Assembly: GCA_947038565.1 (NCBI GenBank)
Contig: CAMQWP010000008.1
Coordinates: 1-64,000, forward strand
DNA length: 64,000 bases
Reading direction: 5' to 3'
Source of the DNA: an uncultured Clostridia bacterium
GTDB taxonomy: Bacteria > Bacillota > Clostridia > Christensenellales > UBA3700
A program made the translations under genes and the position numbers. The notes under the pieces are model-generated. The model made no database searches. It saw only the letters and a program-made list of their open reading frames with translations, and had not been told where the DNA came from. Shown here in pieces: positions 51,926 to 61,883 of the stretch. The first letter of the stretch is position 1; each line of letters begins with the position of its first letter.

Positions 51926-54450
51926 AACGTCTCTCCTCCTTTGCTATCATCTGTCGCGTCATCTTTAATGTCTGAAGGGGGTGTTTGATCAATGAAAGTC
52001 TCTATGTGCTTAGCATTATTTTCTTCCATTTCTAGTTTTTTTTGCTTTTTAGCTTCTGCTGACTTTTTCTCTGTCGCAACCGCTTCTTCGATCATTTTTT
52101 GCATTTGCTCTTTGCGAGCATTTTGCTTTTCTTTCTTTATAAGATACTTTTCTTGTTTCTCTAAAGGCATTTCTTCTATCCTGATTTTTTCAGCAGCTTC
52201 ATAATCAGCCAAGACCTTTGCTTTTCGCTCTTGCTCTTCAATGATAGATTTTTGTTTGCCATCCTCTATAGATAATATAGAATCCTCATACATACCCTCT
52301 ATTTCAGCAAAATTATCCATAGCTATTTTTTGCTTAATCAACATTTTGGTATCACGATAATTCTCAGTAATATTGATGTATTTACTCCAAATACTTCCTT
52401 CCCTCTTTAGTGCGATTTTTCTTGCCTTCTCTTCTTCTTTATTAGTCTCAGGCATTGCTATAGCTTCGTTTAGTTTATCCATTGTCATACGTTTAAAGTT
52501 GCCATCATACACTTTATTCATTTTCTTATGACTTCTTAGCACTCCCCTAAACTGTGCGTTTAATGATCTCTTTTCTTTAGGCGTTAGTACTACGCAATTG
52601 TCCGCGCAATATCTGCCGACGGCTTTAGCTACCGATTCTTTCATCTCCAGAACATCACGCCCAGAAAAACTCTCAATACCCTTATCACATAATTCATGCG
52701 CAAGCACTAGCTTTATTTTATTAATCTCAATATCAAACTTATGGAACTCGTTTAAGTACAGAACTGTATGCTTTTGCTTATGTGCGATATTTTTAGCAGT
52801 AGCAATTCGTGCATAAATTCGCTTTGATTGATTTTTCTTTTCTTCTTTTGCCATAGTCTTATCCGCGTTAAGAAGTCTTAGCTGTTTCCTTAAATCGTTT
52901 ATATCCTCATGCTCAATGCTATTTATCCTCATTACTTCACGGTGGTCATCCACGCCACGCTTGATTCGCTCAGGCTGTAGACAATCATCAGAATAATCTC
53001 CTATCATAGCCCTTAAATTATTTACCCTTACGACGTTTACATGCATTTCGCGGGGGAAGTCGTAAAAGAAGAATGGTACTAAGTTGAGAACTGCACCCAC
53101 TATTGACATCACTAAAAGCACTGTAAACATTTGATTTCTAAAACTTGGATCATAAAGTATATTATAGTTTATCGTTAGTCCAAAACTTTGGTATGCGATA
53201 GGGATTATGTATCCTGTTGCAATTATTATAGGCGTATTTATCATGCTTGAGGCTGGTCCGAAAACACCATCCATTCTTTTACCGCTTAAATAGTGTTGAT
53301 AATCTCTCATCTCGCCGTGTATAACTGGACCGTAGATTAGTGCCAAGTAATTAAACAATAGATTAAAGAACAGAAAGAATATAAATAGATATGGTATTTG
53401 GAATGTGAATAGCATAGCCACGATCAATACTATATTCATAGAGTTGTGCAGCAATAAAAGGTTTTTATTTCCAACCTTCTTCAAAAGTATCGGTGTAAGC
53501 ACCATTGCAATGGTTGCAGACATTCCTAAGACTGTCGTTACCATAGAGTACTCTACCATGTCCTGAACTCCGTACACATACATCCATAATAACAATGTGT
53601 TCGCGGCGCCTTCTAAAAATGCTACCCAACCTGCACAGTTGATAATCCACCAATATTTATTTCGATATACTTCTTTAATTCCTTTAAATACATTTACTTT
53701 TTGCACATAGTTACGAGAGGTAACAATACGCTCTTTTGTTCCTAGAACAGTCACTAGCGACAATACTACTCCGAAAAGTGCCATCGGCAAAATAACGTAA
53801 CGATAAGTATCGATCGAAGTCAGTCCACCCGTAAATTCAGAGAACAGCGGCACTATAAAATTTGTTAAAGTAGGCGCAAGCGAATAGACTATCGAATAGA
53901 TTGTTATTATATTCGTACGCTCATTACTATTAGAAGTGATTACATGTCCTATACCTACAAATGCTTCAAGCAAAATAGGTTTAAAAAACTCGACGCAAAT
54001 AACAAAAGCAATTACAGCGGTTAGTTTTTCTTTATAAGTCATGACATCGAACTCTAGAAAAAACATAACTCCAATGATTGCAACTAGCGGAATCGCACTT
54101 AACATAATCATTGGCCTAAACTTACCCATCTTAAGTCGCATGTTATCGAAAAGGAATGCCCTTACGAAAACAAATCCGACATTTAGAATAGTAACAATAG
54201 TGTACATAGTTTGTATGTGCATAGGCTTAATACCGATAGTAGAGCCTAGGAAAATTGTACTAGCATTAAGAGCAAGCATGTACACCATGTACATAATCAT
54301 TTCTTTACCCATACCGCCGACACTGTACGCTGCTACTTCACGATAAGGAGCTTCATGACCTGGTGCGGGTCTATTCCAATGCGAGCTAATGTGATTACCA
54401 AAGTATATAGCTTTATTTTTCGCTTTTTTTGTCGTTTGTTTAAAATTCAT
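51922..54450 (-). CDS. GPH/MFS sugar-symporter-like protein with long cytoplasmic coiled-coil tail
   Basis: The 842-residue protein has an N-terminal part (about residues 30-465) with about 12 membrane helices, resembling glycoside-pentoside-hexuronide:cation symporters (YSVGGMGKEMIMYMVYMLALN; DNMRLKMGKFRPMIM). Those normally end at 450-500 residues. Here a highly charged, Lys/Glu-rich tail of about 370 residues follows, predicted helical and partly coiled-coil (for example EEQERKAKVLADYEAAEKIRIEE). Whether it still transports sugar or serves as a scaffold or sensor is unknown. Start at the ATG at 54450 behind GGGGGAA; a TTG precedes it. Overlaps the lipoprotein gene by four bases. Confidence 0.8.
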   Translation of the reverse strand: MNFKQTTKKAKNKAIYFGNHISSHWNRPAPGHEAPYREVAAYSVGGMGKEMIMYMVYMLALNASTIFLGSTIGIKPMHIQTMYTIVTILNVGFVFVRAFLFDNMRLKMGKFRPMIMLSAIPLVAIIGVMFFLEFDVMTYKEKLTAVIAFVICVEFFKPILLEAFVGIGHVITSNSNERTNIITIYSIVYSLAPTLTNFIVPLFSEFTGGLTSIDTYRYVILPMALFGVVLSLVTVLGTKERIVTSRNYVQKVNVFKGIKEVYRNKYWWIINCAGWVAFLEGAANTLLLWMYVYGVQDMVEYSMVTTVLGMSATIAMVLTPILLKKVGNKNLLLLHNSMNIVLIVAMLFTFQIPYLFIFFLFFNLLFNYLALIYGPVIHGEMRDYQHYLSGKRMDGVFGPASSMINTPIIIATGYIIPIAYQSFGLTINYNILYDPSFRNQMFTVLLVMSIVGAVLNLVPFFFYDFPREMHVNVVRVNNLRAMIGDYSDDCLQPERIKRGVDDHREVMRINSIEHEDINDLRKQLRLLNADKTMAKEEKKNQSKRIYARIATAKNIAHKQKHTVLYLNEFHKFDIEINKIKLVLAHELCDKGIESFSGRDVLEMKESVAKAVGRYCADNCVVLTPKEKRSLNAQFRGVLRSHKKMNKVYDGNFKRMTMDKLNEAIAMPETNKEEEKARKIALKREGSIWSKYINITENYRDTKMLIKQKIAMDNFAEIEGMYEDSILSIEDGKQKSIIEEQERKAKVLADYEAAEKIRIEEMPLEKQEKYLIKKEKQNARKEQMQKMIEEAVATEKKSAEAKKQKKLEMEENNAKHIETFIDQTPPSDIKDDATDDSKGGETL

Positions 54451-54785
54451 CAACGATTCCCCCGAATGTTATTCTCATAATGTTTTTTGCAAATTATAAT
54501 ATAATAACTTACCCACCTATTATAGCACTTTCTAAATATTAAATGTTGGAAAATATACATAATACGCTTATAAAACCATTTTTACATACTAATAAGTGCT
54601 TTTATATTATGCAAAAACCTTTTTACTACTACTTTAGCATGTGAATATCTTAATTTTACAAACAAAATGATACTAAATAATATGTCTTTTGCAAATAACA
54701 AAAATCCTCATAAGTTACTTACTCTCGCATCGTAACTGACAAGGATTTAACAATTAAAAATTTCAATTTGTAAATATAAAAGGTT
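54451..54785. other. Intergenic region with terminator of the helicase genes
   Basis: 335 bases. The minus strand carries a terminator at 54702-54748 and, near 54519-54524, an extended -10 (TGC-TATAAT) suitable for the symporter gene, without a clear -35. Nothing else was recognised. Confidence 0.5.
54702..54748 (-). terminator. Terminator of the SF1 helicase gene
   Basis: On the minus strand AAATCCT...GTTAC pairs with GTAAC...AGGATTT, followed by TTTTTG. Confidence 0.65.
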
Positions 54786-56786
54786 TTATAACTCTTCTAC
54801 TTCATAAAACATAGTAACAAAAGATTTTTCTCCGTAATTATCAAAGTTTACAATAGTAACCTCATCATCAGAGCTAATTATATTTCCTTCACCATACTTC
54901 AGGTGTCGACAGCGTTTCACCTTTGGTTCTTCAGCAATATTAACAGCTATTTCCTTCACCATATTTTTAATATGTTGAGTGTCAATTTTTCTAATATCGT
55001 CACATACAAGCCTCGCTGGAATATATGACAGGAAGTGGCTTCTCCCTCCTATCATTCTTGGATCATCAGGGCTCGTATAATAGGATATTTCAAGCATCTC
55101 TTTTGCTCTAGTAATAGCAACGAAAAACAGTCTCTTTTCCTCATCTTCATCGGCACTTGTCTTCCCTCTCATAGGTATACTTCCATAGTTAGCGCCTATG
55201 ATAAACACGCACTTATATTCAAGACCTTTTGACGCATGTATTGTATTTAGTTTTACCTTGTTAGCACTGATATTTTCTTTATCAAATAACACATCTATTC
55301 CATATAGTGCTGCGGAGTTTGAAAAATGCGTCAGGCTGTCAAACGTACTATTATCGCTTTCTTTCACATGATGTATGATCTTACTTATTAGTAGCGTAAT
55401 ATTATTTTTATCCTCAGCAAAAGTCGCAGAATTTTCTCTGATTAAATGATCTAATTCGAAGTATTCATAAATGTTGTCCATACAGTTTTTTGATTTTACC
55501 CACTCTTCGAATTTTAATATCTTAAGCACTAATGAAACTTTGCTTTTTTCGATTTTATTTAGTTCATTTCGCATTACGCTTTTTTTGCTAAACACTCCAT
55601 AATTTTCGTCAAGTAGCACATATTCCATGTTTGATTTATCATCAGGGTTGATGCTACACTTTATTAGCTTAATGAACCATTTCAATACACTTACATCATT
55701 GATTTTTTTCTTAAGTGATACCTCGCAAGGTATCCCGTTTTTTTCAAATATTTTTTCTATTTGTTCTGACTGCTTTTGCAATCTATAAAGTATAGAAATG
55801 TCTTTATATTCGTATCCTTTTTCTAACAATTCTTGAATTTTTTGAACTAAATAACTTGCTTCATAAAAAGCGTTGAAATGCTTCTTTATCGTTATTTTTT
55901 GCCCGAAGTCCTTTACGCCTTCTAGTTTTTCATTGTTGGGGAGCACACATTTAGCTACTTCGAGTATAGATTGGGTAGATCTATAGTTAAGCGGAAGTGA
56001 TAATTCTGTCGCATGATACTTACAAGAGAATTCTTCAAAAATATTACTTTTCGATCCTCTCCATGTATATATAATTTGACTAGGATCTCCCACTACAAAC
56101 ACCTTACTTTTTCCTCCTAACATATTGTCTATAAAAATTAATTGTTGACGATCGCAATCTTGGAACTCATCAACTATTATATACTCAGAAATAAATGTTC
56201 GCCTTGCAGTTAGCTCCACTATGTAATCAATTATATCGTCAAAACTTAATTTGTTCTGTGCTACTTTTTCGCTAGTTATTTCTTGCATCAATGATATAAT
56301 ATCATCTTTATTTTTCATGTTCGCATACATGTATTTTCCGCTTCTAGCTAGCTGTATTCTCTTATCTATTTTGTTTAAATATTTGATATTATACTTGCTT
56401 TTTTCTATGATGATCTGAGCTAATTCTGCTTCTTCATAAGGCTCTATTACTTGTGGAGAACGTGTGAAACCTAACTCTTTTATATCAAATTCATTTTCCA
56501 TCATCGCTAGAGCTACACTATGAAAAGTACCGCAATACTTCAGCTCTATTATTCTTTCTCCCAGTTCATTTGCCAGCCTTTCCTTTATTTCATTTGCGGC
56601 TTTATTTGTAAATGTAAGTATTACTATTTTATCTAAATCTACGTTTTTTTCGCATATTATTTTTTTGATTTTTGCTATCAATACACTAGTTTTTCCACTG
56701 CCAACGCTAGCGTTAACTAAGCACGCTTTGTCATTATTATTGACAGCTTTTAATTGGTATTCATTTAGCTCAAATTCTTTAATCAT
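54786..56786 (-). CDS. UvrD/PcrA-like superfamily 1 DNA helicase
   Basis: The 666-residue 3'-5' helicase has Walker A (NASVGSGKTS, 25-34), ILTFTNKAANEI (motif Ia), IIVDEFQDCD (motif II), VVGDPSQIIYTWRGS (III) and LNTIHASKGLEYKCVF with the later VAITRAKE (V and VI). The C-terminal 45 residues (RCRHLKYGEGNIIS...) match the Tudor-like tail of PcrA that contacts RNA polymerase. It is shorter than PcrA (about 720). It overlaps the MrfA-like gene by eight bases and is probably a second UvrD-type helicase dedicated to the same repair task. ATG, no strong ribosome site of its own. Confidence 0.88.
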   Translation of the reverse strand: MIKEFELNEYQLKAVNNNDKACLVNASVGSGKTSVLIAKIKKIICEKNVDLDKIVILTFTNKAANEIKERLANELGERIIELKYCGTFHSVALAMMENEFDIKELGFTRSPQVIEPYEEAELAQIIIEKSKYNIKYLNKIDKRIQLARSGKYMYANMKNKDDIISLMQEITSEKVAQNKLSFDDIIDYIVELTARRTFISEYIIVDEFQDCDRQQLIFIDNMLGGKSKVFVVGDPSQIIYTWRGSKSNIFEEFSCKYHATELSLPLNYRSTQSILEVAKCVLPNNEKLEGVKDFGQKITIKKHFNAFYEASYLVQKIQELLEKGYEYKDISILYRLQKQSEQIEKIFEKNGIPCEVSLKKKINDVSVLKWFIKLIKCSINPDDKSNMEYVLLDENYGVFSKKSVMRNELNKIEKSKVSLVLKILKFEEWVKSKNCMDNIYEYFELDHLIRENSATFAEDKNNITLLISKIIHHVKESDNSTFDSLTHFSNSAALYGIDVLFDKENISANKVKLNTIHASKGLEYKCVFIIGANYGSIPMRGKTSADEDEEKRLFFVAITRAKEMLEISYYTSPDDPRMIGGRSHFLSYIPARLVCDDIRKIDTQHIKNMVKEIAVNIAEEPKVKRCRHLKYGEGNIISSDDEVTIVNFDNYGEKSFVTMFYEVEEL

Positions 56787-59505
56787 TTTCTACTAGATCC
56801 TTGTATCTTTTTGCTATTTTCTCATATGATTTTTTGTCATCATTAGTACTTATTGCTTTGATCTTGACTGGTGTGAACTTTTCACTCGATAGCTTTCCCT
56901 TGAAAGGAAATATAACATACTCTTTTAATATATTGTAAATGCTCTTATTTGTATAATTATCGTTAGCCCAGTCAGCAATAAACGCATTTTGCACAGTGAT
57001 ATATATATCATGCTCTATTACCTTTACAGTGCTAATTCCTGATAAAAACTGTTGTATGTCACCACCATTTTTTGATAATTCTTTTGCGACCTTTTCCCAA
57101 TTATTCTCTAGATCGTCTAGTCCGCATATCTTCTCGGATATGGTTTCTTCTCTTTTTATATATTCCTTTCGAGATATACTCTTCGGCACTTCTATGTCTG
57201 CATATATACTCTTCAATGCCCAAAGCACATACTCTTTATTTATCGCATAATCACCTACGCATACCGCACATCCGCTCTCGCATTTACATTTTTCGATGCT
57301 CTTCACTGCACCTCCGATTATACTATCAACAAGCTGGTATGCTTTCTCACTATAACCAAGACCACCAACATACATATCATATAAAACTATATACCTTTTC
57401 CCGCTAATACCATCACTCATATACTCTGAACTCATGTCCGATCTATCTGCCATTGTTGCCATTTTTGCCGAGTTCAATAGTACGTATCCAACAGCTTCTT
57501 TGTAAGTTTTGTGTCTTGCACTACGTGACACTCTCCCACCTCCACTCATTGACATAGTAGTATAATCTGACTCATCATCCCTATCTAAACAGTAATCAAA
57601 TACGTCTCTTACAGTACTAGGTATTTCTATAAGCAAGCCTTCAGTATCATAGTTTTTAGATAATGGTGCAATGTCATCAAAACCTAAATTTTGCCTTGTA
57701 TGCAACTGAATTCGCTTATGTCCATCAATGGTAGTAAGCACATTTATATCACAAAAACTAACCGCCGATTTACCCTCAGTTTTTTCATTTATAACTGCAA
57801 GTTTTTTTATCAAGGTGTCTCTCTTTGGCTCTGTATAATAATTGACCTGCAATTTTTTTGCTCTTGCTGTATGACTTGCTATATCGAGTCTTTCCACTAG
57901 ATAAGTATCACCGTGGTGCATGTATATTGCCCCCTCATGTAGCTCAATAAAAGCATGCAGTTCGTCCATTTCAGTTATACTTATTTCATTTTCTCTGTCC
58001 GTTATATCTAATAATTTGTATCTTATATTATCCATATTACGTAGCGAATAATCACCGCATGGATAGTCCGGCCCTGTCCATAAGAATTTGCCTTGCTCTG
58101 CACTCACTTCATTTTTTTTCATTAATACTGGTAACATTTCAGCAAGATCGGGGAATATTTTCGTATCACTTAAACATAGCGGTAACTCCGCAGCGGCAGA
58201 CCTAACATGTGCTAATTGAATAAACATATTATCCTTGTCTATTACGGCATTCTCACTATTGCTATTAAAAAGCCACTCTGGCTCAATGCCGATATACTGA
58301 TCATTGGGCAGATCATCTAATATCATATATATCTTTGCACTGTTACCCGCACGCCCTGCACGCCCAGCTTGTTGCCAAAAAGATGCATTCGTGCCAGGAA
58401 ATCCTACCATCACTGCCGTATCTAGTTTTCCTATATCAATACCTAGTTCAAGTGCATTAGTAGATAAAAGTCCTTTTATCGAACCGTTAATCATACCATC
58501 TTCTATTCTCTTCCGCTCTAGCGGTGTATAGCCCGCTCTATAACTTGCGATCATGTCCGCATAGAAAGCATTGTCTGACCAAAGCTCTTCGCGTATTTCT
58601 TTCAGGATCACTTCCACGGCTTTTCTCGACTTGCAAAACGCTATAAAATTATTGTTTTGAAATATCAAGTTCGGCAACAAATCTTTTGCTACGTCCGATA
58701 CAGAATACGGTATTTTGCTTTTTAAATTCATTGGTGGTTGTATGAAAAAATACTCTTTTTCAGACGCACCCGACCCGTCATTATCAATACAATCAAACTT
58801 AACTCCACATACATTTTCAGCTAACTCGGTAGCATTTGCAATGGTAGCAGAGCTACACATGTACTGCGGTGAGGAATTATAATAATTGCATATACGTGTC
58901 AGTCTTTTTAGCACATTTGCTATGTGTGATCCGAATGCACCTTTGTACGTATGAAGCTCATCTAAAACCACGTATCTAAGGTTTTTAAAGATAAAATCAA
59001 AGTTGTTTTTGCTATGATTAGGTAGAAAAGCACCATTCAACATCTCTGGATTTGTCAATATTATATTTGCATTTCGCCTGATCTTTGACCGCTCGTTTAT
59101 AGGTGTATCGCCATCATACACGCCGCAAACTACTTCAAGCCCGCTCATTTTATCTAGTATTTTGCTTATTGCTCTATGCTGATCTTTTGCCAGTGCTTTT
59201 GTCGGATACACAAATATCGCCCTTGTAGACGGGTCTTTCATTATCCTTTGTATTACTGGTAGTAAGAACGCCAACGTTTTTCCGCTCGCAGTAGACGTTG
59301 TTATAACGATATTACTACCGCTATTCATCTTAGAAAAGGCTTCTGCCTGATGACTGTACAAATTATCAATCCCCGACAGCTTAAGACTTTCGCGGATATT
59401 AGTGTGTAACTCCATAGGTAAATCCACAAGATTTGCATTTCTTGCTGGAACTATTCTACTATAAATTACATTATCACTTAGGTTTTTATTATCATTAAAG
59501 TACAT
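56779..59505 (-). CDS. mrfA: MrfA-like DEAD/DEAH helicase with DUF1998 zinc domain
   Basis: The 908-residue SF2 helicase has Walker A TSTASGKTLAF (70-80), PTKALAKDQ, DELHTYKG, and motifs V-VI (LSTNALELGIDIG; QQAGRAGRAGNS). The C-terminal DUF1998 region has the four-cysteine zinc motif CKCESGCAVC (about 738-748). Bacillus MrfA (YprA) repairs mitomycin-type crosslinks together with the nuclease MrfB. No mrfB follows here; a UvrD-like helicase gene takes that place. A C-terminal extension of about 130 residues is present. ATG with GGAGG upstream and a promoter at 59549-59577. Confidence 0.87.
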   Translation of the reverse strand: MYFNDNKNLSDNVIYSRIVPARNANLVDLPMELHTNIRESLKLSGIDNLYSHQAEAFSKMNSGSNIVITTSTASGKTLAFLLPVIQRIMKDPSTRAIFVYPTKALAKDQHRAISKILDKMSGLEVVCGVYDGDTPINERSKIRRNANIILTNPEMLNGAFLPNHSKNNFDFIFKNLRYVVLDELHTYKGAFGSHIANVLKRLTRICNYYNSSPQYMCSSATIANATELAENVCGVKFDCIDNDGSGASEKEYFFIQPPMNLKSKIPYSVSDVAKDLLPNLIFQNNNFIAFCKSRKAVEVILKEIREELWSDNAFYADMIASYRAGYTPLERKRIEDGMINGSIKGLLSTNALELGIDIGKLDTAVMVGFPGTNASFWQQAGRAGRAGNSAKIYMILDDLPNDQYIGIEPEWLFNSNSENAVIDKDNMFIQLAHVRSAAAELPLCLSDTKIFPDLAEMLPVLMKKNEVSAEQGKFLWTGPDYPCGDYSLRNMDNIRYKLLDITDRENEISITEMDELHAFIELHEGAIYMHHGDTYLVERLDIASHTARAKKLQVNYYTEPKRDTLIKKLAVINEKTEGKSAVSFCDINVLTTIDGHKRIQLHTRQNLGFDDIAPLSKNYDTEGLLIEIPSTVRDVFDYCLDRDDESDYTTMSMSGGGRVSRSARHKTYKEAVGYVLLNSAKMATMADRSDMSSEYMSDGISGKRYIVLYDMYVGGLGYSEKAYQLVDSIIGGAVKSIEKCKCESGCAVCVGDYAINKEYVLWALKSIYADIEVPKSISRKEYIKREETISEKICGLDDLENNWEKVAKELSKNGGDIQQFLSGISTVKVIEHDIYITVQNAFIADWANDNYTNKSIYNILKEYVIFPFKGKLSSEKFTPVKIKAISTNDDKKSYEKIAKRYKDLVEND

Positions 59506-59548
59506 ATATCCTCCATGTCTATACCATCTGTCTTGTCGTTATGGTTAC

Positions 59549-59577
59549 ATTATATCAAAACTTACGCAATAATACAA
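59549..59577 (-). promoter_or_regulatory. Promoter of the mrfA-helicase operon
   Basis: Minus strand: -35 TTGTAT (59572-59577), 17-base spacer, -10 TATAAT (59549-59554). I see no LexA-like box overlapping it. Confidence 0.65.
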
Positions 59578-59690
59578 TAACAATGTGAAAAGATATTTAT
59601 ATTTATCTCTTATACCGTTTTCATATCCGCAAAGCAATGTCCGATCTTGTGAATATGCAAGATGTTATCATCACATTACTGCATACAAAA

Positions 59691-59716
59691 AGCGTAACAA
59701 GAAAACTCACTACGCT
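59691..59716 (-). terminator. Terminator of the MFS gene
   Basis: On the minus strand AGCGTA pairs with TACGCT, followed by TTTTTG. Confidence 0.6.
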
Positions 59717-59762
59717 ATATTTGATTGTATAATATTGACCTCTTTTCCTTCGAATATATTTA

Positions 59763-60968
59763 TTATTCCAGTATATTTTTTGACGTAGTTTTCAATTTTG
59801 ATGTTAGGTACTTCAGTACAATATGACATATAAATGTTGCAATTGGAGCGATCATCATGACTAGATACATTTTATTAAACCCGATAGAATCAACGATTCC
59901 GCCCGCAATACTTGGAAATATCATAGCTCCCATATCACCAGCTATAGCTAGTCCGCTGAATATCCACGCACCCGCGTTTTTGAAACTATCACCCGCAATG
60001 ACTAAAGTTCCAGGCCATAATAAGCTGACTGTAAATCCTGATAACACGACGAAAAAAAGCTGTACAATAGGAGCATTTACTGCTCCTACTATCGCGTACA
60101 TAGCAATAGACATACCACTTCCCGCTATTAGCAACTTGTGGATATCCACTTTATGTCCGATAAATCCATGTATTACACGTCCCAAACCCAAACACACTGC
60201 AAACAGCATCATGCCTAAAAGGTCAGCCTGTATCTTAGAAAGCCCTAGCGCGATCTCTGCAAATGCTGATGCATACTGATTCATCACAAGCTCAGACGCC
60301 GCACCGAAGAAAATAGCAACGCAACAAACGAAGAAAATTGGAGATTTTATTGCTGTCTTGTTATGCTCTCGGCTGACTTGTCTTACTTGAACGATATTTG
60401 TAGTACTAAATAATGCCATACAAACAATAGGCACAATAATAGTACTAAGCGCTATATAATTCCAATATTCAATGCCTACTACATAAAGCATAACACTGAC
60501 ATAGAGTATACAAAAAACTTGACCCCAAGCATAGAATGAATGCATTAACGACATTGCACTTTTCTTGCTCTTATAGTCATCAGGAATAGTATCCGTAATA
60601 GGACTCAATACCACCTCGCAAATACCACTTGCAAAAGAAAATATTATCGTCGCCACCACAATAAGTGGAAAAGGATTATCAGGCATAATTACTGGCGCCA
60701 TCGCAAAGACTATCATTCCAATTACTGATATCACATTTGCAATTTGCACAATATTCTTATACTTTATCTTATCTATATATATAGTAAGCACAATATCAGC
60801 TACCATTTGCGCACAAAAATTTATACCTACTAACAATCCAAATTGCGTAATGGTTATGTCGTATAACATCATTAGCGGCACAAATAATATCGCTGTAATA
60901 TTAGTTAATATAGCTTGATTTGCAATTCCACAAAAACATGAAGCTAAAGTCCTTTTATGATTTATCAT
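59763..60968 (-). CDS. MFS transporter (fucose-permease-like)
   Basis: The 401-residue protein has 12 hydrophobic segments, with family-like SFASGICEVVLSPITDTIP, MSLMHSFYAWGQVFCIL and FSGLAIAGDMGAMIFPSIAG. The layout resembles FucP/NagP-type sugar transporters and some drug-efflux MFS proteins. Divergent from a TetR-type gene that probably controls it, which leans toward efflux or uptake of an inducer. ATG with GGAGG upstream. Confidence 0.82.
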   Translation of the reverse strand: MINHKRTLASCFCGIANQAILTNITAILFVPLMMLYDITITQFGLLVGINFCAQMVADIVLTIYIDKIKYKNIVQIANVISVIGMIVFAMAPVIMPDNPFPLIVVATIIFSFASGICEVVLSPITDTIPDDYKSKKSAMSLMHSFYAWGQVFCILYVSVMLYVVGIEYWNYIALSTIIVPIVCMALFSTTNIVQVRQVSREHNKTAIKSPIFFVCCVAIFFGAASELVMNQYASAFAEIALGLSKIQADLLGMMLFAVCLGLGRVIHGFIGHKVDIHKLLIAGSGMSIAMYAIVGAVNAPIVQLFFVVLSGFTVSLLWPGTLVIAGDSFKNAGAWIFSGLAIAGDMGAMIFPSIAGGIVDSIGFNKMYLVMMIAPIATFICHIVLKYLTSKLKTTSKNILE

Positions 60969-61095
60969 TTATCCTCCAATCTAACAAATAAATACTTTAA
61001 AATATAAATAAATCACAACATACTACTAAACTACCTAATTTAATATACATTAAAATTTCACACCTCGAACGTACTTAATTTATTACATTATATAG

Positions 61096-61124
61096 AGTAT
61101 AGTATAATTTAACTATAATGTCAA
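61096..61124 (-). promoter_or_regulatory. Promoter of the MFS gene
   Basis: Minus strand: -35 TTGACA (61119-61124), 17-base spacer, -10 TATACT (61096-61101). Its -35 is back-to-back with a plus-strand TTGACA at 61141-61146, giving the palindromic arrangement TGTCAA-N16-TTGACA. Confidence 0.75.
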
Positions 61125-61191
61125 TAGTATACATCATATGTTGACAATTCTATCTTAACGATATAATAATATTATTATTTTCAATTATCTA

Positions 61192-61220
61192 TTGACATGC
61201 TACCTTTTATTTGATATAAT
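61192..61220 (+). promoter_or_regulatory. Consensus promoter of the TetR-type regulator gene
   Basis: TTGACA (61192-61197), 17-base spacer, TATAAT (61215-61220): perfect consensus, about 125 bases before the start codon. Confidence 0.8.
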
Positions 61221-61224
61221 TTAG

Positions 61225-61250
61225 GAAACTAGAATATTTTTTTTAGTTTC
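61225..61250. promoter_or_regulatory. Candidate operator for the TetR-type regulator
   Basis: The inverted repeat GAAACTA-N12-TAGTTTC lies directly after the -10 box, covering the predicted transcription start. The position fits autorepression. A role as an RNA hairpin cannot be excluded. Confidence 0.4.
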
Positions 61251-61343
61251 TTGTTTTTGTTTAAATTCAGTTAACTAATTAGCTTGTCTATTAAATACAC
61301 TTCTTTGCAACACATCCTCTTCATAATTAAAGGAGATTTATCA

Positions 61344-61883
61344 ATGATCGATACTAAAAATAAAATTATCTTATCTGCGATTTATCATTATGAGAAAAGC
61401 GGTGTAAAATTTAAAATTGAAGATATTGCAAAATCATTATCAATAAGTAAAAAATCAATTTACGAATACTTCGATAGCAAGCAATCGATAATTACTCATG
61501 TTATAGATTATATTTTCGATGATATAAAAAACCAACAGCAATTAATAATAAAGTCTACTGACAACAGTTTGATTAAATTACGTAATTTACTTACAGTCTA
61601 CCCTAAAGTTATGAACATAGCAGGCGTCAGTCTTAAGAAATTGCAAGAGTTCTATCCTGCTGAGCATGATCATATACTCGATAGACTCAACAGCAATTGG
61701 GATCCGACTTTTAATACGCTAGATAATGCTATCATCGATGGGTATATTACAGCTATTGATCACTCGCATTTTAGAACGCTTATGGTAAGTCTTTTCGACA
61801 GTATATTGATTCAAACTTGCGACCAGCATGAATTATTAAGCACTTACATTAATATTATTTTCAATGGTCTACTGGTGCGTTAA
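61344..61883 (+). CDS. TetR/AcrR-family transcriptional regulator
   Basis: The 179-residue protein has an N-terminal helix-turn-helix of TetR type (KFKIEDIAKSLSISKKSIYEYFDSKQSIITHV, about residues 20-50; motif given in part) and an all-helical ligand domain. The start is the ATG at 61344 with AAAGGAG eight bases upstream; the frame extends 20 codons further without a ribosome site. Divergent from the MFS transporter gene, its likely target. Confidence 0.88.
   Translation: MIDTKNKIILSAIYHYEKSGVKFKIEDIAKSLSISKKSIYEYFDSKQSIITHVIDYIFDDIKNQQQLIIKSTDNSLIKLRNLLTVYPKVMNIAGVSLKKLQEFYPAEHDHILDRLNSNWDPTFNTLDNAIIDGYITAIDHSHFRTLMVSLFDSILIQTCDQHELLSTYINIIFNGLLVR

Noticed and set aside
61225..61250. Rho-independent terminator in front of the TetR-type gene
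   Set aside because: The stem is weak and AT-rich and lies right at the predicted transcription start, so an operator is the better reading.
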